Source: Flavobacterium seoulense (GTDB lineage Bacteria > Bacteroidota > Bacteroidia > Flavobacteriales > Flavobacteriaceae). From it: a stretch of 64,000 bases of DNA. The notes under the pieces were generated by a model. That model did not search any database. It was not told the DNA's origin and was given only the letters and a program-made list of their open reading frames with translations. Shown here in pieces: positions 34,441 through 42,902 of the stretch; within the stretch, counting starts at the first letter, position 1, and each line of letters starts with the position of its first letter. The position numbers and the translations under genes were made by a program. The stretch lies in NCBI RefSeq assembly GCF_000695795.1, contig NZ_JNCA01000016.1, forward strand, positions 203,394 through 267,393, in the 5' to 3' direction.

Positions 34441-35955
34441 ATGAACAAAAGAATTTTTAACAATCGTATCGCTTCATTCCTTTTATTAGGAACATTAGCA
34501 TTAACCATTTTTTCTTGTAATGATGATAATGATTCGTCAAATACAAAACCAATGGCACCAGATGTAAATTTTACAGTATTGACTAATACAAATAGTATTG
34601 TAAAGTATAATGCCAAAGATTTGTCAAAGCCTATTTCTACAGTTGCTATTACCGGTTTGCCAACATCTGAAAAAATAGTTAGTATTGATTATAGACCGGC
34701 AACAGGTCAATTGTATGCCTTGGGAACTTCAAGCCGCCTTTATTTTATTAATGAAGAATCCGGTTTGGCTACTGCTTTAGGAAGTGCTGCATTCACTCCA
34801 GCTTTAAGTGATGCTAACGCTAGTATTGATTTTAATCCAACAGTAGATAGAGTACGTCTGGTTACCTCAACTGGACAAAATTTACGTTTACATCCTGAAC
34901 TTGGCACTGTTGCCGCTCCAGATGGCTCTATAAACGGAGGTACAAATCCAACTATTGGAGCTGTTGCTTATACTAATAGCGTTGCCGGTGCTTCTTCAAC
35001 ACAGCTTTTTGATATTGATTTTACACAGGATAAATTATACATTCAAAATCCACCAAATAATGGTACTTTAGAAGAAGTGGGAAGCTTAACAGTTGATTTT
35101 GCCGGAGTGGGCGATTTTGACATTTCACCAGACAATAAAGCAGCATTGGCTGTTACTTTTAGCAACAATGAGTCAAAATTATACACTATTAATTTAACTA
35201 CAGGGAAAGCTGAAAATATAGGAGTCTTTGGACTACCTGTTATTGGAATTGCCTTCAAAACAAATCCTGTTGCCTTTGCAGCGTCTACAGATAACAAATT
35301 GTATCGATTTGACCCGACTAATCCTACTATGAATTCAGTGGCATTTATGGGATTAGCAAGTGGAGAAGTAATTGTTGGTTTAGACTTTAGACCTGCAACA
35401 GGAACTTTATATGCAATTTCCAATCAAAGTAGATTGTTGACCGTAAATACTTCAAGCGGACAAGTTACAGCTATAAATACTCTAGCAGGATTATCAGGTA
35501 CTTCTTTTGGATTTGATTTTAATCCAACTGTTGACAGAATTAGATTAGTAAGCAATACAGGGCAAAATTTAAGGTTACACCCTGATTTAGGAACTATTGT
35601 AGGAACTGACGGCATATTAAATCCAAACACTCCAGCTGTTAGTGCTGCTGCTTACACTAATAATTTTATTGCTACAACAACAACCAATTTATTTGTGATT
35701 GATCACACAACTAATATGCTTTACAATCAAACACCACCTAATAATGGCGTCTTAGTTCCAGTTGGAGATTTGGGTATTGATGTTGAAGCAGAAAATGGTT
35801 TTGATATTGGAGGAAGTTCAAACAAAGCCTTTGGGTTGTTTAAAGTAGGGGGAACAACAGCAGTTTACTCAGTAAATTTAACAACTGGAGCTGCTACAAA
35901 AGTGAAAGATTTTAATATTTCGGCAACAGCTATGGCAGTTGGATTAGGATTCTAA
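34441..35955 (+). CDS. DUF4394 lipoprotein with internal duplication
   Basis: 504 residues. The lipoprotein signal LLGTLALTIFSCNDD has its lipobox Cys near residue 26. The rest is two DUF4394 units of about 235 residues, each containing LxxIDYRPATGxLYALG / SRL / VDRxRLVSxTGQNLRLHP and a YTN...QTPPNNG-type segment, probably forming a beta-propeller. It is most likely surface- or periplasm-exposed. Function unknown. It stands alone, closed by a strong terminator. Confidence 0.9.
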   Translation: MNKRIFNNRIASFLLLGTLALTIFSCNDDNDSSNTKPMAPDVNFTVLTNTNSIVKYNAKDLSKPISTVAITGLPTSEKIVSIDYRPATGQLYALGTSSRLYFINEESGLATALGSAAFTPALSDANASIDFNPTVDRVRLVTSTGQNLRLHPELGTVAAPDGSINGGTNPTIGAVAYTNSVAGASSTQLFDIDFTQDKLYIQNPPNNGTLEEVGSLTVDFAGVGDFDISPDNKAALAVTFSNNESKLYTINLTTGKAENIGVFGLPVIGIAFKTNPVAFAASTDNKLYRFDPTNPTMNSVAFMGLASGEVIVGLDFRPATGTLYAISNQSRLLTVNTSSGQVTAINTLAGLSGTSFGFDFNPTVDRIRLVSNTGQNLRLHPDLGTIVGTDGILNPNTPAVSAAAYTNNFIATTTTNLFVIDHTTNMLYNQTPPNNGVLVPVGDLGIDVEAENGFDIGGSSNKAFGLFKVGGTTAVYSVNLTTGAATKVKDFNISATAMAVGLGF

Positions 35956-35969
35956 AATAAAATCCTATG

Positions 35970-36016
35970 AAAAAGCCCTAATTCGCATTTCTAAATCCGA
36001 ATTAGGGCTTTTTTTA
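35970..36016. terminator. Bidirectional rho-independent terminator
   Basis: AAAAAGCCCTAATTCG and CGAATTAGGGCTTTTT, a perfect 16-bp stem with a 12-base loop, between the DUF4394 gene and convergent mfd. Confidence 0.93.
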
Positions 36017-36037
36017 TGAATAGATGACAGAATCTTT

Positions 36038-39000
36038 TTAACCTTCTCCTAATAGCTCCATCAGTTCCAGAGCTCTTCGGGTTGATTTTACATTGTCAAA
36101 AGTCAGTAACAAACGTAAACCTGCAGGAGTTTGTTTTTCTTTCATTTTACAAAGAGAAGGCTGTTTTTGCACAAACTGCAACACCCTATGAAAACGATTC
36201 GACTGATAGAAATCAGATTGTTGATCAGACACAAAATAACCAATCATCTTTCCTTGTTTCATTACCAGTTTTTCAATTCCAACTCTCGTTGCCACCCATT
36301 TGATTCGGATGCTGTTCATTAAAGCATTGGCACGCGGAGGCAAAGGACCAAAACGGTCAATCAGTTTGTTTTGGAAAACTTGTAATTCTTCTTCATTTTT
36401 AATCGTGCTCAATTCATTATACAAATTCAATCGCTCCGAAATATTGTTGATGTATTCGTCTGAAAACAACAATTCAAAATCGGTATCAATCTGTAAATCT
36501 TTTACATATTCTTTGGTTTCAATATCATTTTCTACCGGATACAAATCTTTGAATTCGTTTTCTTTCAATTCCTCAATCGCCTCGTTCATGATTTTTTGAT
36601 AAGTATCGAAACCAATTTCGTTTATAAAACCGGATTGTTCTCCACCCAATAAATCTCCGGCACCACGAATCTCTAAATCTTTCATTGCAATATTGAATCC
36701 GCTACCGAGTTCGCTAAATTGTTCCAAAGCCTGAATACGTTTTCGGGCTTCTTCAGTCATTGATGAATAAGGCGGACAAATAAAATAACAGAACGCTTTT
36801 TTATTGCTTCGTCCCACACGCCCACGCATTTGGTGCAAATCTGACAGTCCGAAATTATTGGCATTGTTAATGAAAATGGTATTAGCATTCGGTACGTCCA
36901 ATCCACTTTCGATAATGGTTGTAGCCACCAAAACATCAAATTCCCCGTTCATAAAAGCCAACATCAGTTCTTCGAGTTTCTTGCCGTCCATTTGTCCGTG
37001 ACCGATTCCGACTCTTGCATTAGGTACCAAACGCTGAATCATTCCGGCCACTTCCTTGATATTTTCAATTCGGTTATTGATAAAATACACCTGTCCGTTA
37101 CGCTGAATTTCATACGAAATAGCATCACGAATCATCTCTTCATTAAAACCAACAACATTAGTTTCAATAGGGTAACGATTAGGCGGAGGCGTTGTAATTA
37201 CCGATAAATCGCGTGCTGCCATCAACGAAAATTGTAAGGTTCTCGGAATTGGCGTAGCCGTCAACGTCAAGGTATCCACATTAGCCGCAATGGTTTTGAG
37301 TTTATCCTTTACGTTTACTCCAAACTTTTGTTCCTCATCGACAATCAGCAAACCTAAATCTTTAAAAACCACATTTTTGTTGACCAATTGATGTGTTCCA
37401 ATAACGATATCCAATTTCCCTTCGGCCAGTTCTTTTAAGGTTTCCGACTTTTGTTTGGCAGTTCTAAAACGGTTCAGATAACCAATTTTTACAGGCATGT
37501 CTTTCAAACGTTCCGAAAAAGTACGGAAATGTTGGTATGCCAAAATAGTTGTTGGCACCAAAATCGCTACCTGTTTACTATTGTCCACCGCTTTAAAAGC
37601 AGCACGAATAGCCACCTCTGTTTTACCAAAACCTACATCTCCACAAACCAAACGATCCATCGGGCGATCACTTTCCATATCGGCTTTTACTTCTGCAGTA
37701 GACTTGATTTGGTCCGGCGTATCTTCATAAATAAACGAACTTTCCAATTCGTTTTGCAAATAGCTGTCGGGTGCATATTGAAATCCTTTTTCCAATCGTC
37801 TTTTGGCATACAATTGAATCAAATTGAACGCAATATGCTTGACTCTTGCCTTGGTTTTTTGTTTTAAAACCTTCCAGGCATTCGAACCTAATTTATATAT
37901 TTTAGGCGGTGTTCCGTCTTTGCCGTTGTATTTCGAAATTTTATGCAGCGAATGAATACTCACATACACAATATCATTATCGGCATAAACCAGCTTGATG
38001 GTTTCCTGCGTTTTTCCTTCGACCTGAATTTTTTGCAAACCTCCAAATTTCCCAATTCCGTGGTCAATGTGCGTTACATAATCGCCTACAGACAGCGAAG
38101 TCAATTCTTTTAAAGTGATATTTTGTTTCTTAGAATAGCCATTCTTGATACTGAATTTATGATAACGCTCAAAAATTTGATGATCAGTATAACAGCTTAT
38201 TTGATTTTCTTCGTCAATAAATCCCTGATACATTGGCAAAACAATGGTGTTGTATTGCTTGCGGATATTCTCGGAATTGGCTTCGTCCAAAGTTTCGAAA
38301 ATATCATGAAAACGCTTCGCCTGAGAATCATTCGAACAAAACAGATAATTTTTATATCCGTTAAAATGATGCTCGCTCAAATTATTCAGTAACAAATCAA
38401 ATTGTTTATTAAACGAAGGTTGTGGCTGAATATGGAATTCCATTTTTTTAGTGGTTCTAAAAACCGCTTTCGAGCTCCACTCAATAATAGAAAAATCCAG
38501 AGCCCGCTTGATAAAACTTTTTTGGTCTAAAAACAACTGCTCCGGAGTAGCGTGTTTGATGTCTTTGGATAATTTTTCGAATGCTTCTTCAGCTTTGGCA
38601 AATTGTTTATCCAATTGTGCGAATAAATCTTCGGTATTTTGAATACAAATCACCGTTTGCTCCGAAATATAATCCAGAAAACTTTCTCTGTTTTCCTGAA
38701 AAACCTTGTTTTCTACATTCGGAATAATGGTAATTTTCTTTTTTTGTTCCAATGACAATTGCGTTGCCACATCAAAAGTTCGAATACTTTCGACCTCATC
38801 ACCAAAAAACTCAATTCGGTACGGATTATCATTCGAAAAAGAAAATACATCTACAATTCCTCCACGAACAGAAAACTCTCCAGGTTCCGTAATAAAATCG
38901 ACTCTCTTGAATTCATATTCGAACAAAACTTCGTTAATAAAATCAATCGAAACCTTATCAGCTACATTTACTTTTAAGGTATTTTTATCTAAATCACGAC

Positions 39001-39406
39001 GCGTTACCACTTTTTCAAATAAAGCTTCGGGATAAGAAACAATGACTGCCGGCTTTTTTCGGGAATTGATACGGTTTAAAACCTCAGCTCGAAGCAACAC
39101 ATTAGCATTATCAGTTTCATCAACCTGATAAGGACGACGAAACGATGCCGGATAAAACAACACATCTTCCTCGCCTATCATTTGCTCTAAATCGTTCAAA
39201 TAATAAGCCGCTTCTTCTTTATTATTTAAAATGACTAAAAAAGGTAATTCGGCTTTTTTGAAAACCGAACGGATAATAAATGAAACCGCCGAACCCAACA
39301 AACCGTTAAGATGTAATTTGGCGCTATTTTTTTCCTGTAAAGCAGCTGCAATTTGCAGTACTTTAGGCGAAGTTTCATAAAGGGTATATAAGGCAGATTT
39401 ACTCAA
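36038..39406 (-). CDS. mfd: Transcription-repair coupling factor Mfd
   Basis: 1122 residues, near the family length. It displaces RNA polymerase stalled at DNA lesions and recruits UvrA. Order: UvrB-like N-terminal region (1-300); RNAP-interaction domain with VGDYVTHIDHGIGKFGGLQ (about 445-465); superfamily 2 motor with Walker A GDVGFGKTEVAIRAAF, the helicase box VDEEQKFGV, TLTATPIPRTLQ, RGRVGRSNKKAF; and the C-terminal TRCF domain. It overlaps the preceding lipoprotein gene by 8 bp. Confidence 0.97.
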   Translation of the reverse strand: MSKSALYTLYETSPKVLQIAAALQEKNSAKLHLNGLLGSAVSFIIRSVFKKAELPFLVILNNKEEAAYYLNDLEQMIGEEDVLFYPASFRRPYQVDETDNANVLLRAEVLNRINSRKKPAVIVSYPEALFEKVVTRRDLDKNTLKVNVADKVSIDFINEVLFEYEFKRVDFITEPGEFSVRGGIVDVFSFSNDNPYRIEFFGDEVESIRTFDVATQLSLEQKKKITIIPNVENKVFQENRESFLDYISEQTVICIQNTEDLFAQLDKQFAKAEEAFEKLSKDIKHATPEQLFLDQKSFIKRALDFSIIEWSSKAVFRTTKKMEFHIQPQPSFNKQFDLLLNNLSEHHFNGYKNYLFCSNDSQAKRFHDIFETLDEANSENIRKQYNTIVLPMYQGFIDEENQISCYTDHQIFERYHKFSIKNGYSKKQNITLKELTSLSVGDYVTHIDHGIGKFGGLQKIQVEGKTQETIKLVYADNDIVYVSIHSLHKISKYNGKDGTPPKIYKLGSNAWKVLKQKTKARVKHIAFNLIQLYAKRRLEKGFQYAPDSYLQNELESSFIYEDTPDQIKSTAEVKADMESDRPMDRLVCGDVGFGKTEVAIRAAFKAVDNSKQVAILVPTTILAYQHFRTFSERLKDMPVKIGYLNRFRTAKQKSETLKELAEGKLDIVIGTHQLVNKNVVFKDLGLLIVDEEQKFGVNVKDKLKTIAANVDTLTLTATPIPRTLQFSLMAARDLSVITTPPPNRYPIETNVVGFNEEMIRDAISYEIQRNGQVYFINNRIENIKEVAGMIQRLVPNARVGIGHGQMDGKKLEELMLAFMNGEFDVLVATTIIESGLDVPNANTIFINNANNFGLSDLHQMRGRVGRSNKKAFCYFICPPYSSMTEEARKRIQALEQFSELGSGFNIAMKDLEIRGAGDLLGGEQSGFINEIGFDTYQKIMNEAIEELKENEFKDLYPVENDIETKEYVKDLQIDTDFELLFSDEYINNISERLNLYNELSTIKNEEELQVFQNKLIDRFGPLPPRANALMNSIRIKWVATRVGIEKLVMKQGKMIGYFVSDQQSDFYQSNRFHRVLQFVQKQPSLCKMKEKQTPAGLRLLLTFDNVKSTRRALELMELLGEG

Positions 39407-40049
39407 CTCTGGCGTCGTTTGGGTTAATTATTGCTCGTGTACTTGCCGGGATAACGGATTGATTGGGCATCACCGAATTAGGAATCGCTCTTGCTGAATC
39501 TAATAACATTCTTCTCATTTCGTCTTCACCTTCTTCCACCGGAATCTTACTTTTCTCAGTCAAAATATCCATTTGACGCTGCAAAGTGGCTAATTCTTTG
39601 TTGATTTCACCAACTAATTGTACCACTTTTTTATCCGGAATATTGTCTAAATGGATGAACATATCCAGCAAACGCACTTTTGTAATCAAAACTGAAATTC
39701 TGCTTTGTACCTGTGGTTTATTAAATAATTCAGGAACATTATTTTTTAAAGCCATTACTTTTTTAGAAATCGCTTTTGACTTGTGTTGATACGCACTGAT
39801 TGTTCTCTTTGGTTTTTGTCGTAATTCCTGCATGAACGCACGTAACTCAGTCCATGTTTTTACGCTTTCCTCAGTAGCTTCATTGATGGGTTCATCATAA
39901 AAATCCCAACCCTTTTGAATGTTTTCAAAAATGACTTTTTTCTTTTTGGCATCTTTGGCTTGTTCAGCCAGTCTTTTTTGATTGGCTTCTTCTTTACAGG
40001 AAACCGTTAAGAGCAGCAGACCAAGAATATATAATAGCTTGTATTTCAT
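39399..40049 (-). CDS. Hypothetical lipoprotein upstream of mfd
   Basis: 216 residues. Lipobox LLLTVSCKEE with Cys near residue 18. The mature protein is highly charged and helical (EEANQKRLAEQAKDAKKKK then long amphipathic helices), with a disordered Asn/Pro/Ser-rich C-terminus. I do not recognise it. Its last codons overlap mfd, so the two are translationally coupled, though an envelope lipoprotein and a DNA-repair motor have no obvious common task. Confidence 0.75.
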   Translation of the reverse strand: MKYKLLYILGLLLLTVSCKEEANQKRLAEQAKDAKKKKVIFENIQKGWDFYDEPINEATEESVKTWTELRAFMQELRQKPKRTISAYQHKSKAISKKVMALKNNVPELFNKPQVQSRISVLITKVRLLDMFIHLDNIPDKKVVQLVGEINKELATLQRQMDILTEKSKIPVEEGEDEMRRMLLDSARAIPNSVMPNQSVIPASTRAIINPNDARVE

Positions 40050-40224
40050 CCTAATTTTTATTGAACCGCAAAGTTACAAAGTAAATTAATAATAAAAGAG
40101 GCTAAAAACAATTGACACTTATTTAACAGATTATCCAATTTGTGTATGTTCCTAGATTGGATTTATGAATTCTACTCAATCAAAAAACACTTCTAATAAG
40201 ACTTTAACCTTTTATATCCATGAG

Positions 40225-40256
40225 CCATACAACAAAATAACTTTGAACCATACAGC
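40225..40256 (+). promoter_or_regulatory. Direct repeat CCATACAAC/CCATACAGC around the SDR promoter
   Basis: CCATACAAC (40225-40233) and CCATACAGC (40248-40256) are direct repeats 23 bp apart, straddling a TAnnTTTG element, TAACTTTG at 40238-40245. AraC-family regulators commonly bind direct repeats spaced about two helical turns, and an AraC gene ends this cluster. Confidence 0.4.
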
Positions 40257-40310
40257 CAAGTTATTCGAGCAAATCTAATAGAACTTTGCAGAAACAAAAT
40301 TATTAGAAAA

Positions 40311-41204
40311 ATGGAAAAAGTTTGGTTTATTACAGGAAGTTCAAGAGGCTTAGGCAGAAGTATTACAAAAGCCGTTTTGGAAAATGGGGACAAGGTTGTT
40401 GCGACAGCCAGAAATACAGGACTACTACAGGATTTAGAAGAACAATATTCTTCTCAAATACTGATACTATCATTAGATGTAAGCCTGAAGTCGCAAATAC
40501 ATTCGACAGTAGAAAAAGCAATAGCTCATTTTGGGAGGATAGACGTTTTGGTTAATAATGCCGGATTTGGTATTACAGGGTCAACAGAAGCATTTACAGA
40601 AGAGCAGGTACGCAGTCAATTAAATGTCAATTTATTGGCACCCATAGAAATTACCCAAACCATATTACCATATATGAGAAAGCAGCGTTCGGGCAAAATC
40701 TTTCAAATAAGCTCTATTGGTGGCAGAGTCGGAAATGCCGGCTTAAGCATTTATCAGGCCGCAAAGTTTGGATTATCAGGATTCTCTGAATCCCTCAGGA
40801 AAGAAGTTGAACATTTAGGAATTCAGGTAACATCAGTAGAACCAGGAGGTTTCAGAACGGACTGGGCAGGTACATCTATGACTTATGCTCCCTTTGTAGA
40901 AGGATATGAAGAATCAATCGAACAAATGAAAGATTTTTTAAGCTCAGGGAAATTTATTCCAATTGGTGACCCGGAAAAAGCAGCTAAAGTATTTATCGAT
41001 TTGGTTAACCATCCCCAACCGCCAATGCATCTTGTTCTGGGAAGCGAAGCTGCCAGTATTCTCAAAAAAGCAAACGAAGTTAGAAACGAAGAGTTTGAAC
41101 AATGGCTACCGGTTACACTTTATACAGACCACGAGGATGCAGCAAAATTCTATGAAACAGCAGAAGGAAAAAATTATTTAATTCAAAAAGGAATAAAATT
41201 ATAA
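40311..41204 (+). CDS. Short-chain dehydrogenase/reductase
   Basis: 297 residues. TGSSRGLGRSITKA (NADP site), VNNAGFGITG, the active-site ISSIGGRVG and YQAAKFGL (YxxxK) are all in order. The long C-terminal extension (residues 240-297) is shared with retinol-dehydrogenase-like classical SDRs. Substrate unknown. The stop overlaps the next ATG by one base (TAATG), so it is coupled to a second SDR. Confidence 0.9.
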   Translation: MEKVWFITGSSRGLGRSITKAVLENGDKVVATARNTGLLQDLEEQYSSQILILSLDVSLKSQIHSTVEKAIAHFGRIDVLVNNAGFGITGSTEAFTEEQVRSQLNVNLLAPIEITQTILPYMRKQRSGKIFQISSIGGRVGNAGLSIYQAAKFGLSGFSESLRKEVEHLGIQVTSVEPGGFRTDWAGTSMTYAPFVEGYEESIEQMKDFLSSGKFIPIGDPEKAAKVFIDLVNHPQPPMHLVLGSEAASILKKANEVRNEEFEQWLPVTLYTDHEDAAKFYETAEGKNYLIQKGIKL

Positions 41205-42001
41205 TGGAAACAATGTTAAAAAATAGGCGGGCTTTAATAACAGGCTCAAATAATGGATTAGGTGAAACCATTGCAAAAATGTTGGCCAAAGAAGGCGTTG
41301 CTGTAATCATACATGGAAGGAATGAAGAAAGGGCAAACCAAGTTGCTGAAGAAATCCGTTTAGAAGGTGGTAACGCCCAAGTTGTATTGGGTGATCTTTC
41401 TACCGATAATGGTGCGGAAACAGTTGCAAAAAAATCCTTAGAAGGAGGCCCTATCGATATCCTTATCAATAATGCAGGAGCCTATGCCCATACAGGATGG
41501 ATGGATACAACTCCTCAGAACTGGCTAACTACCTATAATCTAAATGTGGTGTCATATGTAAGAATGATACAGCTTATTCTTCCCTCTATGAAAAAGAATG
41601 GCTGGGGACGCATTATCAATATCGGCGGCGGTCTTGGAACTCAGCCATTAGCCATCCAACCGCATTATAGCGCAAGTTTAGCAGCAAGACATAATTTGTC
41701 AGTCTCTTTAGCACGTGAACTTTCAGGAACAGGAATAACATCAAATGTAGTATCCCCGGGTGCGATTATTAATCTCCAAACAGAACAATGGCTAAAAACG
41801 CAAGCTCCTAAACACAATTGGGGCAGCAACTTTGATGAAATTGAGAAAAATGCCGTCAGAGAATTAGTCCCTAATGACAGAGGAAGATTTGGCAGACCGG
41901 AAGAAATTGCCGCAGCCGTATTATATTTGGTTGGCCCGCATTCTGACTATGTAAGCGGAGCAATACTTCGTGTTGATGGCGGTACTGTTAAGTCAATTTA
42001 G
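41204..42001 (+). CDS. SDR-family protein lacking the catalytic lysine
   Basis: 265 residues. The cofactor motif TGSNNGLGETIA and INNAGAYAHTG are present, and INIGGGLGTQ stands where the catalytic Ser is usual (S replaced by G). The catalytic tyrosine segment reads HYSASLAARHNL: the YxxxK lysine is leucine. The C-terminal SGAILRVDGG is normal. Two of the catalytic residues therefore appear changed, so it may bind NAD(P) without classical SDR chemistry or use a different mechanism. Translationally coupled to the SDR upstream. Confidence 0.85.
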   Translation: METMLKNRRALITGSNNGLGETIAKMLAKEGVAVIIHGRNEERANQVAEEIRLEGGNAQVVLGDLSTDNGAETVAKKSLEGGPIDILINNAGAYAHTGWMDTTPQNWLTTYNLNVVSYVRMIQLILPSMKKNGWGRIINIGGGLGTQPLAIQPHYSASLAARHNLSVSLARELSGTGITSNVVSPGAIINLQTEQWLKTQAPKHNWGSNFDEIEKNAVRELVPNDRGRFGRPEEIAAAVLYLVGPHSDYVSGAILRVDGGTVKSI

Positions 42002-42008
42002 TAAATTT

Positions 42009-42030
42009 AAGCCCATAATGCAATGGGCTT
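42009..42030 (+). terminator. Weak hairpin after the SDR pair
   Basis: AAGCCCAT and ATGGGCTT form an 8-bp stem with a 6-base loop, followed by GAATTTTAAT. It may attenuate read-through into the AraC gene. Confidence 0.5.
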
Positions 42031-42063
42031 GAATTTTAATATGAATCATTTATAATCTTTACT

Positions 42064-42879
42064 ATGGACATCAAAAAATCCAACTCCGGAATTATTTATT
42101 CCTGTTATCATAACCAGAATAGGGATGGAGAACATTTTGTTCCTGAACACACATTGAGCTTCCAGATAGACGGAAAATTGACATTAAATGATGGCACAAA
42201 AGAGTATTCTTCCACAAAAGGATCTTTTCGATTGATTAGAAGAAATCAATTGATAAAATTTATCAAGCAGCCGCCTGAAAAAGGCGATTTTAAATCCATC
42301 AGTATTTATCTGGATCAAAAAATGTTGAAAGATTTTAGTTTAGAAAATAATATAGTTGCAACTTCTGTAAAAAAATCAGCCAGTGTTTTGAACATAAAGA
42401 ACAATACGCTTTTAGATATTTACATCAATTCATTAATTGCCTATACAGATACCGATTATTTAAATAACGGAGCAATTGTAAAAACAAAAATCAACGAAGG
42501 TATTTTGTTGTTGTTACAATCTAATGCCGAATTTAAAGACATCCTTTTTGATTTTTCCGAACCTCATAAAATAAATCTGGAAGCTTTTATGAATCAGAAC
42601 TACCATTTTAATGTTAAACTAGACCGATTTGCTTATTTAACGGGTAGAAGCCTGGCTACATTTAAAAGAGATTTCGAAAAAACATTTAACATCACGCCTC
42701 GTAAATGGTTGCAAAAAAAGAGACTCCAACAAGCACATTATCTGATTTCAAAGGAAGGGAAAAAATCTTCTGATATTTACTTGGATTTAGGCTTCGAAGA
42801 TCTAACCCATTTCTCACACGCCTTTAAAAAAGAATTTGGTTGTTCTCCCAAAAAAATTATTCCCAACTTTTATTTATAA
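42064..42879 (+). CDS. AraC-family transcriptional regulator
   Basis: 271 residues. The C-terminal double helix-turn-helix is clear: LDRFAYLTGRSLATFKRDFEK, then TPRKWLQKKRLQQAHYL and the signature DIYLDLGFEDLTHFSHAFKKEFGCSPK. The N-terminal half is a cupin-like sensing domain of the type seen in ExsA-like Bacteroidota regulators (SFQIDGKLTLNDG). It probably controls the SDR pair just upstream; this is inferred from position and the direct repeat in their promoter. Confidence 0.9.
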   Translation: MDIKKSNSGIIYSCYHNQNRDGEHFVPEHTLSFQIDGKLTLNDGTKEYSSTKGSFRLIRRNQLIKFIKQPPEKGDFKSISIYLDQKMLKDFSLENNIVATSVKKSASVLNIKNNTLLDIYINSLIAYTDTDYLNNGAIVKTKINEGILLLLQSNAEFKDILFDFSEPHKINLEAFMNQNYHFNVKLDRFAYLTGRSLATFKRDFEKTFNITPRKWLQKKRLQQAHYLISKEGKKSSDIYLDLGFEDLTHFSHAFKKEFGCSPKKIIPNFYL

Positions 42880-42902
42880 CAAAATAATAAAAACAGAAAT
42901 CC

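Noticed and set aside
36082..39035. Series of plus-strand open frames opposite mfd
   Set aside because: All are shadows of the intact 1122-codon mfd gene.
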